64,000 bases of DNA from Elgaria multicarinata webbii (Eukaryota; Chordata; Lepidosauria; Squamata; Anguidae), in NCBI RefSeq assembly GCF_023053635.1, contig NC_086178.1, positions 29,559,726 to 29,623,725 of the forward strand, written 5' to 3'. The position numbers and the translations under genes are program-made. The notes under the pieces were generated by a model. That model made no database searches. It worked only from the letters and a program-made list of their open reading frames with translations, and had not been told where the DNA came from. Every line of letters starts with the position of its first letter. The first letter of the stretch is position 1. Shown here piece by piece: positions 12,471 through 21,700 of this stretch.

Positions 12471-12655
12471 AGCGCATATGAACTTGCTCGTTCCATTTTG
12501 GAAAGAAATAATTGTTTTAAGAGGGTAATAAAAAGGATTCATTTTTTTATATGATGAGTTGAAAATATCCAGCTTCAAGGAAACCTCAACCTGAATCAGC
12601 CCCTGAGACTTTCTTTATCTAGCTTGAAAAGATTCAGGTAAAACAAACAAGCAAG

Positions 12656-12706
12656 TTCCTAATAAATAAATAAATAAATAATTTCTTAACAATAAATAAA
12701 TAAATT
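12656..12706. repeat. (AAAT)n simple repeat
   Basis: Two short runs of AAAT units separated by a brief interruption. Probably a decayed retroelement tail. Confidence 0.7.
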
Positions 12707-13512
12707 TGCCTCGAATTTCCTTAGTTTCAGCCCCTGTACAATTCTCCACTTTGCTGTCTGGGTGCTTCTCTCTTTTCTGCTGAGGATCTTGGCCTCTAAT
12801 AAAACCTCCAATGAGACACCTGACTTCTCATTCACACCATGTGAATAAGCTCTGAAGCCAGGTATGAGGACTGTACTTGGGAAAAACAACTGGGAGGGTT
12901 CTTTCTGTCTTCAGTACACATGCACTTGAGTACTTGCCCATATTGAGTGATTGATCAACTGCCAACATTTGCATGCCATCCCATAACATAACAGTCCTAG
13001 GTGTCATCAGTTAACAAGCATAAAAACAATTTAGATGCAAAATAGAATATACCATATCACTGGCAACCCCAGAAAAATTAATTGGGGAAGTACAGATAGT
13101 GCAAACTGCATTTGGGGTGGGGTTGTTCCCATATATTAGAATTTCTAGAAGATAAATAATGGCATATTTTACATGGATGATCCCATCCTACGTGCATTTT
13201 CTTTGAAGTGAGCCATGTTGAATTTTGATGGATTGAATTTTCAATGAAGTATGCATAGGATTGCAGACTTATTTTAATATCCAGTTTATGACTCGGTATG
13301 TATAATAGTGCCTTTCCTTCAATCAGCCACAGGAGCCCATGGAGCCAACAATGGGGGAACAAGGCAACCTACTTGCTAGGGAGAACACTTTGCTGTCTCT
13401 CACTTCACCCCCAGGACCCCCTGTGCCCTACAGGCATCTACCGGGGGATAGGGCAGCACCTGCTTGAGTGCATGGTGGGGGGCATACTGCATCCCTATCT
13501 TTTGCTCCTCTA
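12707..13512. other. Intergenic DNA, nothing recognised
   Basis: No gene or repeat is supported. Frames on both strands around 13.1-13.5 kb have no recognisable domain. Confidence 0.5.
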
Positions 13513-13578
13513 GATCTGTAAACCTCCCAGAGAGCCCTGGCTATGGGAGCGGTATATAAGTGTAATAAATAAATAAAT
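13513..13578 (+). mobile_element. L2 3' tail fragment
   Basis: It carries GTAAACCTCCCAGAGAGCCC, GCGGTATATAAGTG and a terminal (AAAT)n, the standard L2 3' end. Only the last ~65 bp of the element are present. Confidence 0.75.
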
Positions 13579-13609
13579 CTGTAACTATTAGAGGGAATGT
13601 CATCCTTAC

Positions 13610-14481
13610 TAGGGATGTGCTCCGCTTCTAATCGGAACGGAGAAGCAGGAGCGGAGTGGGGGGCTTCGCCTGCCCTTAAGGCAGAGGCGAAGCGGATTGG
13701 GGGGGCGGCGGAGCGTGGCGAAGAGGATCGAGGTGAAGGCGGATCCTTCGCCTCGATCCGGAGCTCCGCCGGAAAGGTAAGTGGGGTTTACCGGGCCCTG
13801 CCGCTGTCGCTGTCGCCCATGTGGCGACGGCGGCAGGGCCCGGTAACCCCCTCCCCGCCCTCCTCTCCCTTACCTGCCTCCGTCCGCGGTCCGTCGGCGT
13901 CTTCAATTGAGCCCACGGTTCCACCAGGAACCGCTTGCGGCCCAGACTTCCTGGTGGAACCGCGGGCTCAATTGAAGACGCCGACGGACCGCGGACGGAG
14001 GCAGGTAAGGCCCCCCTCTCCCTTGGTCCCTTACCGGGCTGTGCCGCTGGGAATGCCTTGAGTCTTGGCGTGCTTATGTATCCCTGGACAAGCTATCATG
14101 GTGGCGAGTTTGAGGTTTCTAAAGTGCAAATTGACAGAGCTATGGAAAGGGGTGTGAATGGGGTGCCCGGTTTTCATAAATTCCCCCAAAATCAGGGGAT
14201 GATGGGACTACCTTGAGTCTCGGCGTGCGTGTGTATACCTCCATGAGGTGTCATGGTGCCAAACTTGAGGTTTCTAACTTTCACAGAAAAAAAGTTGTAT
14301 ACTTTTTTAGCTTAATGCAAGCCTATGGGGGGGGGGGGGGGAAACGGAGCTCCGATCCGGATCCGGAGCTCCAAGCGGAGCAGAGCGGACATAGGCGGAG
14401 CGGGGGCGGGGCGGAGCGGCCTGATCTGCAAATCGTGGATCTGGAAGTGAAGCGGATCGGGGGGGTCCGTGCACACCCCTA
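13610..14481. mobile_element. 872-bp GC-rich hAT-like non-autonomous element
   Basis: It is bounded by an exact 8-bp direct repeat, ATCCTTAC, at 13602-13609 and 14482-14489, the target-site length used by hAT transposases. The ends are TAGGGATGTGC and, on the other strand, TAGGGGTGTGC. The left part holds two strong hairpins; one has 61-bp arms (13870-13930 and 13948-14008) with a single mismatch and a 17-bp loop. The right part holds two diverged direct repeats starting CCTTGAGTCT (about 14056 and 14211) and a G run at 14327-14341. The frames here read through the element and carry no transposase. It is non-autonomous and, from the perfect duplication, fairly young. Confidence 0.8.
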
Positions 14482-14710
14482 ATCCTTACTGTTTCTTCCT
14501 CTTCTCCTGGGCATGGGGCTCCAGCTCTGTCAAAACAACAGCCCAGATGTATATTTAGAACTCTAAAACACTTTTTCATTTTAAAAAAAAAAGTATAATG
14601 CTTTTTTTACATAATATATATCCCACTTCTTCAGCACTAAAAAGGACCTTCAAGAGCAGCTAAATGTAAGTTGCCTTGGTTGGGTATTTTTTAAAGAGAA
14701 AGGCAACTAA

Positions 14711-14793
14711 GGGTACAATCCTATGCCTGTTTAGATAAAAGACAAGTCCTAGCATGCTTTTTTCTCTGTCTAAACGGGCATAGGATTGTGCCC
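14711..14793. mobile_element. Fold-back MITE, 'CAATCCTATGC...TTTAGACAGAAAA' family (family B)
   Basis: Near-palindromic 83-bp element: GGGTACAATCCTATGC at the left and GCATAGGATTGTGCCC at the right are inverted copies. It is flanked by TAA on both sides (14708-14710 and 14794-14796), which fits a 3-bp Harbinger/PIF-type target duplication. Other copies are at 22435-22518, 47381-47506, 60014-60139 and a half copy at 61977-62032. Confidence 0.65.
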
Positions 14794-15256
14794 TAAGAAA
14801 TTCAATTATTTATATAACTAAAAGTGTTAGTATTGCCTCAATGAACTCAAAAACCGTATATTTAATCGTTATGAAATGTTTAGGATTCGTTCGTTCTACC
14901 TCTATCTGGGATGGTTTTCTCCATAGTGAACATTTCGACCTTCATCTTGAACTAAAAAGGTGGCAAATCCAAAAATTTAACATTGTACTGCTTTAATACC
15001 ATTTGATTGATTTCAGACAAACTTTGTGTCGCGATTTAGCACTGCAGCTTTTAACCGTACAACATCCATGTTTTTCATGTATTTTAGACTTTAAAAAAAT
15101 AACAAACAAGCCCCAAATATTGAAAACAAAACAAAACATGTTAAACTATGAAGAGGAAACAAAACATTTTCATGTCTTGCTTAATCTTTAATAGCCTTGC
15201 CATTTGTGAAAATGGTGGCCTTGCACTGACAAATGAGAGTTCAGGGTCCATGCTGC
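14794..15256. other. Intergenic DNA, nothing recognised
   Basis: AT-rich, with no gene or bounded repeat that I can support. Confidence 0.5.
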
Positions 15257-15578
15257 CAGGGCTGGACGGGCGGGGGGTGGGGGGGCAGTTGGCATGGGCC
15301 TATGATTTTGAGGGGCCCTGGGCAAAGTTGCTTGATTTTTCTGTTGTTGTTGGATGAAGTTGTCCAAAGAAAAGCACGTAAAGCATTTCTGAACGTGAAG
15401 AAGTGATGTCTTATATACTTCTTGAACAAAAGTGCTTGCCATTACCTTTTTTATAAATTGTTCTAGTTCATATGTATTTAGAACTGGTTAAAAAAATACT
15501 TAATGTAATGAGCAGTTTGAAATGGGGCCTACATTTCCGATCTGGCCCGGGGCCTATTACCAGCTTTGCCCGGCCCTG
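15257..15578. mobile_element. 322-bp hAT-like non-autonomous element
   Basis: The ends are CAGGGCTGGACGGGC and, on the opposite strand, CAGGGCCGGGCAAAGC. The flanks CATGCTGC (15249-15256) and AATGCTGC (15579-15586) match at seven of eight positions, as expected of an aged hAT target duplication. No coding capacity. Confidence 0.7.
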
Positions 15579-15589
15579 AATGCTGCAAA

Positions 15590-16000
15590 CAGCATTCGTG
15601 TAATTACATGGCAATGTTTTGGTAAGCCAGCGGCCTGTATTGCTGTGAAAAGCGGAGACGGCGAAATGAGCCCGAGAGGAGGCCGAACCTCCGCCTCCCT
15701 CATCTCTGCTTCTACTGGTATCTGTCGAAAGAAGTCCCGGTTGGAGGCTGCGGAAGGATATGTGCTGCCTAGATGGGTGCTGCTGCAGATGATTCCGAGA
15801 AGTGAAGTGGAATGTGGGGAATTTCCCACGTGCGAGCCGTATTACGCAGAGGGTTGCGAAAAGTCGGGAGGGGTAACGGCGACTGGAGGGAAAGGGCTGA
15901 GCTTGGGAATTCACTGGCTTTCAATTGCAGGGCAGAGATCAGGGTTTTTGCCGAGTGCTCATACAAGGAAAGCCATGGATCAATATCTGCATAAAACAGA
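15590..16000. promoter_or_regulatory. Isolated CpG-rich stretch, possible small CpG island
   Basis: This ~400-bp segment has roughly twenty CpG dinucleotides, whereas the surrounding AT-rich DNA has very few, and it does not match the repeat families in this window. Frames of 148 (-) and 160 (+) codons cross it but show no known domain. It lies ~5 kb upstream of the CCNL1 start. It may be an orphan CpG island, a non-coding-RNA promoter, or part of a GC-rich repeat I do not recognise. Confidence 0.35.
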
Positions 16001-16004
16001 ATAA

Positions 16005-16110
16005 CAAAGAGGTTTGTGGCAGCCTAGAGACGAACAAATTTATCCTGGCATAACTTTTCCGTGAGATATATAGTCCACTTCATCAGATGCATGGAGTATT
16101 ATGGAGAATT
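16005..16110 (+). repeat. Unclassified reptile interspersed repeat ('CACTTCATCAGATGCATG')
   Basis: The block GTGGCAGCCTAGAGAC...CACTTCATCAGATGCATGGA resembles a widespread reptile repeat. Related logic (TCTTCATCAGGCAAG) appears near 16705-16730, and a likely end piece (GACTCTTTGTTGG...AATAAACTGACATGGCTA) at 17255-17310. The family assignment is from memory and loose. Confidence 0.4.
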
Positions 16111-17957
16111 CCAGTTTTTTAAACAGTACATATATTGGGGGCGGGTGGGCAGAGAATTGTAAACCGTGAGGTCAGAAAGTCAACGCAGAAAGCACATTGA
16201 CACAGACAATCACATTAACAGTGGTCATTTGCATTGCAGCTGTTGCTGATAAGACAAACTTCCTTGTACTTGAAAGGCAATTAACACATTTGGTGATAAA
16301 AATCCCTTATCCAAATTCAAGCCTCCAGCGACTGAATTAAACTTGTTGAATTCTAATTTAGCAGTCTCTGGCTCTAATCTCCCTTTGGTTCCTCCACAAT
16401 GGCTACTTTAAGATCAGTGCTACAGATTAGCGGAAACCGCTGTATTAGAATTCATCAGTGCTTAATTCTATTGTCAGAGGCTTGAATGGGATAGTAGATT
16501 TTTATCATACTACATTATGCACCTAGTACCAAGAAGGTTGTGTTATAAGCAAGTTTTACTATAAATGACCATTGTCAATAGCAAACGCAAAGATAGTTAA
16601 GTTGACTATAAGAAAAATTCCAAAATTCATGTTGCTGGAATACTTTTATCAGGCCAACCCAAAGATCACCCACTCACGCAAAATTGTGCAAGCTTTTGAA
16701 ATCTGTAGGTCTCTTCATCAGGCAAGATGTTCTAAAAGGCAGGTGGGGGGAGGAAGGGAATGGAGAGAAAAAGTGCCTTGATAGTGAAGTCAGATGCTGA
16801 GTTCTGACGACATGCTAATCAAGGGGGAGGGGGGATAGGAACAGAATGGGGAACAACCGTTGATTAGCTTGTTGTCCGAACTCAGCCATTGTCTGCAAGT
16901 TCAGACTAGCCTCAAGGAGGAGTGTGGGAGGAGGTGTCTGCACAGGTATTTGAGATAGGCTCAACAGGTTCATGTCATGCTTAGAGCAAGCTCCTGCTGC
17001 CTCTGGTTACATTGGGAAAGGGAAGAATGTCTGATTTTCCATTTAGCAGCCATAAAATCCAGCTATTAATAATGTGATTGACACTGCTAATACTTTCTGT
17101 ATTGAATTTCCCTTTGAACATACTCTTTACAACAACCCCGGCGCCCCCACACCAAGATACTGTATAAAAACCTGGAATTCCCCGTAATACTTCGTGCATA
17201 TGTTGAACCAGGCCATAGTCCAATACTGTATATACAGAATAAATGTGTTCGTTTTAAGGCAACACAAGACTCTTTGTTGGTTTTGATGCAATAAACTGAC
17301 ATGGCTATCCTCTGGAAATGGTTACAAAAAACAAAGATAGCCATGCTGTTCCATAACGGGGGGAAATCCAAGATCCACAGTTGGGCAAAATCTTTATTAG
17401 GATCACCCCAAAGTGTGAGTTCTCCAGAACTAGGTACTACAAAATGCAGGGAATGGAGGGAGAAACAGAATAGTTCAAGAATTTGGCCAGATGTGATGGC
17501 CATTAAGTCTGTAGTTTAGATAGATAGTCTCAAAATGGAGTGGGGGTAATGGCAAAACTGCTCAGAGGCACTCAGAACTCCCCCAAGCAGTATTGCCCAA
17601 CCCTGCATACTCCGCTATTGACTGATCAACAGCCTGGGAGGACCTGGTCATGCATCCTCCAGGTTATTTCTACAGTAATACTTTTACATAAGCTGATTTG
17701 GGGGGAGGGGGTGAAGCTGGAGCGTCATTCTGGAAAGTATTGAGTTGTAAATTTGAGTATCTAGGCTGGCCACAGTCTTTGTTGAAAGATATTTCTAGGA
17801 AGTTGATGTCAGGAGAGGGGAGAAGGTTTGGCTTGTCACAATGCCCAATGCGGCATAACATGTGGCCCTAAGAGCGTTGAACAGTGGATGAAATCTTCAA
17901 CGATTTTCTGGCTGCAATTGGTTGAGAACCTTCAAATATTTCTTCAAATGTTTCCAG
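16111..17957. other. Intergenic DNA with repeat scraps
   Basis: No gene is supported. It contains scraps of the 'TTCATCAG' repeat (16640-16740, 17240-17310). The frames at 17087-17503 and 17301-17519 overlap these scraps and are not genes. Confidence 0.45.
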
Positions 17958-18285
17958 TTAAACTATGGAATCCAGCATTCCAGTTAAACTATGGAATCCA
18001 GTCTTATGTTCTTATGATGGCCACCAATTTGGATGGCTTCAAAAGGTGATTAGAGAAATTAATGGAAGAGAAGACGATAGTCCTTACGGCTATATGCTAC
18101 GTCCAGCATCAAAGACAGTATATGCCTATGTACACCAGTTGCTGGGCAATATGAGCAGGAGGGTATTGCACTCATGTCCTGCTTGTGGTTCTCTCGTGGA
18201 CAGCTGGTTCGCCACTGTGTGAACAGAATGCTGGACTAGATGGACCCTTAGTCTGATACATCAGGGCTCTTCATACGGCCCCTTC
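17958..18285 (+). repeat. CR1/L3-like LINE 3' end with terminal repeats
   Basis: A full-length example of the family at 1841: TCTTATGTTCTTATGATGGCC at the left, then CCACCAATTTGGATGGCTT, ACACCAGTTGCTGGG, GTCCTGCTTGTGG, GTGTGAACAGAATGCTGGAC and CAGGGCTCTTC. Just upstream, a 27-bp unit (CCAGTTAAACTATGGAATCC...) is duplicated in tandem at about 17956-18001. Confidence 0.65.
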
Positions 18286-20235
18286 TGAATAGGCTAAAAA
18301 CATTGTCTGAAAACAGATGACCATAAAGACCTTCTTCAAATAAAATGTTAAATGCTATAGATAGGTTTCCTAAGTGCAGATGCTAAGAATTGAAACTATT
18401 GTGAAATTTGTGCACTTACAGAGACCTGACATGTCTTGCTGTGTGTGTGTCTCTGTATATATATATATGGTCTTGTTTTTAATCAGGGCATATTTGGGCA
18501 GCTGCTGAGGCCCAACATCTCAAGAGGGGCCCATCAGTGCTGATGTCTGCTGCTGGCCATCCATACAGACAGCTATGAGGAGCCATTTTAAATGTCTTAC
18601 AGATCCTGGAACACTGCTATCTCAGGGGCATTGTGGGAAGCTTAAATACCATTTTTCCAACTGTCTGCAGCTACCACCATGTAAATCTGTAGGAAGGGGT
18701 GCCAACAAGGGGCACCTTGCCAAGTGCCTCCTCATCTTTGCAGCCAGCCTGTTTTTAATTCATTTTATGCGTACTCAGGTCTACAATATGCTGCTGCTCA
18801 TCTGGCAGCAACCCATAGCCTGCCATTTAAATTACACACTTCATCACCCAATTATTGCTCAGACTATGAAACGTTCTATTAAATGTGACACTTCTTTGGT
18901 ACCGAACAAAATTTTAAAGTCTGTTCTATGGTACCCAAAGAACTTGAGATTATTCCAGAACGAATGGCTTGAAGATATTTATTAATCAATTTATTTAAAG
19001 CATTTTTATCCTTCTCTTCAGTCAAAACGGCTCCCAGAGTGATTTAAATATAAATCATTCAAAACAAGACACTTCCTGACCACAGATTTGCAATCTTAAA
19101 AAGAGAAAAGAGAAGTATATTAGGATATGCAGCTGAAACGAGGAACTGACCCACAAATTTTTCAAACTGTCCAGACATTGTGCAACAAAGGTTATTAGCA
19201 AATCTGGTTAGTTACTGTCTTCCTTTGCCACAGATCAGCTGTTTACAAGCAACTTTGTGTAATTTCTAAATCAATGTAGGTTGAATGCTAATCCACTATG
19301 CTAACATGCATGTTTTTAATGCAAATTATTTTTGTAAATCCTTTTTCCATATAAGAAAGTTCATTATGAATATATAGTTATAATTGCTTCATTATCTCAT
19401 TCATGAATCATGACTGAACAGATTGCTGGGATTATGAGTCCTTTTCCTCTGCAAACTGACCAGTTAGGTGTTAAGGTATGTACTTCCCCATATTGTGAAA
19501 AAGACTGGGCAGAGATACATATAAATGCTTTCCAGAGATACATATTAAGACACTTTTGTGCAGTCTGTGAATCCTAAGCCTGAGTAGGAAGGGTATACAA
19601 TTTGTTTTACATTCACTACATTTTTATTCAGTCCTTCTTGGCTCTCTCCCTATTAGATTACAAGGACCATGAGAAATAGTGACAAGTCTAAAGAGAATTT
19701 CAAGACTGAAAAGAGATTTGAACCTAGGTTCAAGTCCAACACTTTCCATTATACCACAGTGGTTCTCTGCAGATGAAACTAAGATATCATGTGCAGAAAT
19801 GGCCTCAGTAGACATTTTCTACCCACTTTGTTATTTGTATAGTAGTGTATAACAAATGTTTACTGAATGCAAATAAATTGTGTGAGCCTCTAATGGTGCT
19901 TCCAGACAAGGTATTTATGGTGCAATTGCCGTCTCATTGATGGTTGTCCAGACATCATCTTATACTCATAACCCTCCCGTGTTATTCCACTGCTTCATCA
20001 CTCTTTCTCTTACTACTGATAATAGATGGAATAGTTGTTCAATGTCTTCTGATGTTTAGCACCAAGTAGCCCCCCTTTAAAATACATGGGCAAACTCCAC
20101 AGGTCACGTGCCATTTTGTGTGTGGAGGCTGGAGCCCTGGATAGACGTGCAGTAAAATGAGATAGCAGAGCAGACTGCCATGCTTTAAAATGTAGGCGAG
20201 GGATGCCAAGTCTAATACTCCCTGGCTTTTTTAGC
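18286..20235. other. Intergenic DNA with old SINE remnants
   Basis: Mostly unassigned. A MIR/L2-like tail is possible at 18980-19070. A tRNA-like SINE head on the minus strand is likely at 19660-19765, with the box-B-like GAACCTAGGTTC. No coding gene is seen. The 136-codon frame at 18575-18985 has no recognisable domain. Confidence 0.45.
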
Positions 20236-20570
20236 TGGCCACTAGTCCTGATGGCAATGTGCTACCTCCACTTTTAGAGGCAGTATGCTTTATGTACACC
20301 AGTTGCTGGGGAACATAGGTAGGAAGGTGTTTATTTATTTATTTATTTCATTTATATACCTCCCCATAGCCAAAGCTCTGTGGGTGATATACAAAAGTTA
20401 AAAACAGTAAACATTAAAAGTATACAAAATTGTATACAGGGTGTTGTTGTACCCGTGTCCTGCTTGTGAGTTCCTGGTCAAAAGCTGGTTGGCCCCTGTG
20501 TGAACAGAGTGCTGGACTAGATGGAGCCCTGGTCTGATCTAGCATGGCTCTTCTTATGTAGATCCTTGCA
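20236..20570 (+). repeat. CR1/L3-like repeat interrupted by an L2 tail
   Basis: The left half (CCACTAGTCCTGATGGCAAT ... GTTGCTGGGGAACATAGG) and the right half (GTGTCCTGCTTGTGAG ... GTGCTGGACTAGATGG) are the two parts of the repeat seen intact at 18.0 and 58.55 kb. They are separated by a 108-bp L2 3' end at 20332-20439. Confidence 0.7.
20332..20439 (-). mobile_element. L2 3' end inserted in a CR1/L3-like repeat
   Basis: It begins with (TTTA)n, then TATACCTCCCCATAGCCAAAGC, the reverse of an L2 3' end. GGTGTT occurs at both junctions (20326-20331 and 20440-20445), consistent with a short target-site duplication. It is therefore younger than the repeat it interrupts. Confidence 0.7.
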
Positions 20571-20779
20571 AGAAGAAAACTAGGACAGCATAGATGGACT
20601 GGGCAAAAACTTAATGGGCTAGTTTTCTGCTTGCAGAGTACCAGGAGATTGTTTTTACACAAAGAAAGCAGGATTCCAATACTGCACATGCCCCCTCCTT
20701 GTACTGAGGTCTGAGGTAGTACGTTCCTCTCTATAGCCTTACAGTTCTGCCACCTCTTTAGCCGCGGGTTTAGACCAGG

Positions 20780-21700
20780 CTTCGGCAGTTATTAATAGCG
20801 CGCGCGCTCCTCCTCGAATTCCACCCCTCCCACAACTTTTTATGCCAAACACGTCATACGAAAGTAGGTGGAGTGCGCGCGCGCTGGGAGTACAACGCAT
20901 GTCATTTGCTCCGCGGATAGGGACTCTTTTCCCGGCGCGCACCGCTTCGTGCTGCGTCATCGGGCGCCGGGCGCAAACGGGTTATTCTCTGCGTGGCCGG
21001 CTCCGGGTGCGGTCGGACGTGCGTTCAGTGGCTGTTGGTCATGGCCTCTACTGGGACTCATCCTTCTCCTGCCGCCACGGGCGCTCCCCTCGGCTCGGCG
21101 CCTCCGCCGCCGTCTCTTCCCGCGGGGATCCTGATCGGGGACCGGTTGTACTCGGAGGTGTCGCTGACCATCGACCACTCGCTTATCCCCGACGAGCGGC
21201 TCTCGCCGACGCCCTCCATGCAAGATGGGCTGGACCTGCAGAGCGAGACCGACTTGCGGATTCTGGGCTGCGAGCTCATCCAATCCGCCGGCATCCTTCT
21301 CCGCCTGCCGCAGGTCAGCGCCAGCGGAGCCGTGTGGACTGGGCAAGCTGGGGAGGGAGGGAGAGAAGGCCGACCGGCCGCTTCGCTAAAGGAACGCCGT
21401 GACTCAGCTGCGGCCTAGCGGACGGCCCAGGCCTTCGCCCTCAGTTTCGAGGGAAGGGGAGCGGGAGGGCACGCATTGGCGCGGCCGGAGAGGCTGGGGA
21501 TGGCGCCGCCATTGAAGGTCGTGAGCGCGCTGACGTGAGGGGGGACTGAGAGAGGCGCCGCCGGACACAAAATGGCGGCTTCGCGACCTCGGCTTGCTTG
21601 ACAGGCCCGGCGTCGACGCCGCTTCCGGGACGGGCGGGGGAGGGAGGAGGCTGAGCCGGTTTCTGCGCATGCGGTGCTTGCCGGTTACTGCCATGGCTAA
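20780..21700 (+). promoter_or_regulatory. CCNL1: CCNL1 CpG-island promoter
   Basis: A sharp rise in G+C and CpG begins near 20780 and continues through exon 1 into intron 1. It includes GCGCGCGCG-type runs (20800-20808, 20875-20884) and CRE-like half sites (ACACGTCATACG at ~20849; GCGTCATCGG at ~20954). A YY1-like AAAATGGCGGC lies in intron 1 at ~21570. I see no convincing TATA box, which fits a CpG-island housekeeping promoter. The transcription start is not fixed by the sequence; the 5' UTR probably begins 100-200 bp before the ATG at 21041. Confidence 0.75.

Noticed and set aside
13597-14061. 154-codon Pro/Arg-rich frame
   Set aside because: It reads through the GC-rich hairpins of the hAT-like element. 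The same peptide words appear on both strands because of the palindromes.
15468-16004. Overlapping 148- and 160-codon frames
   Set aside because: Both strands are open only because of the local CpG-rich composition. Neither has a domain, and they overlap the end of a hAT-like element.
20842-21402. 186-codon frame overlapping CCNL1 exon 1
   Set aside because: It lies in the CpG island in a different frame from the cyclin L1 exon, and it is long only because GC-rich DNA has few stop codons.
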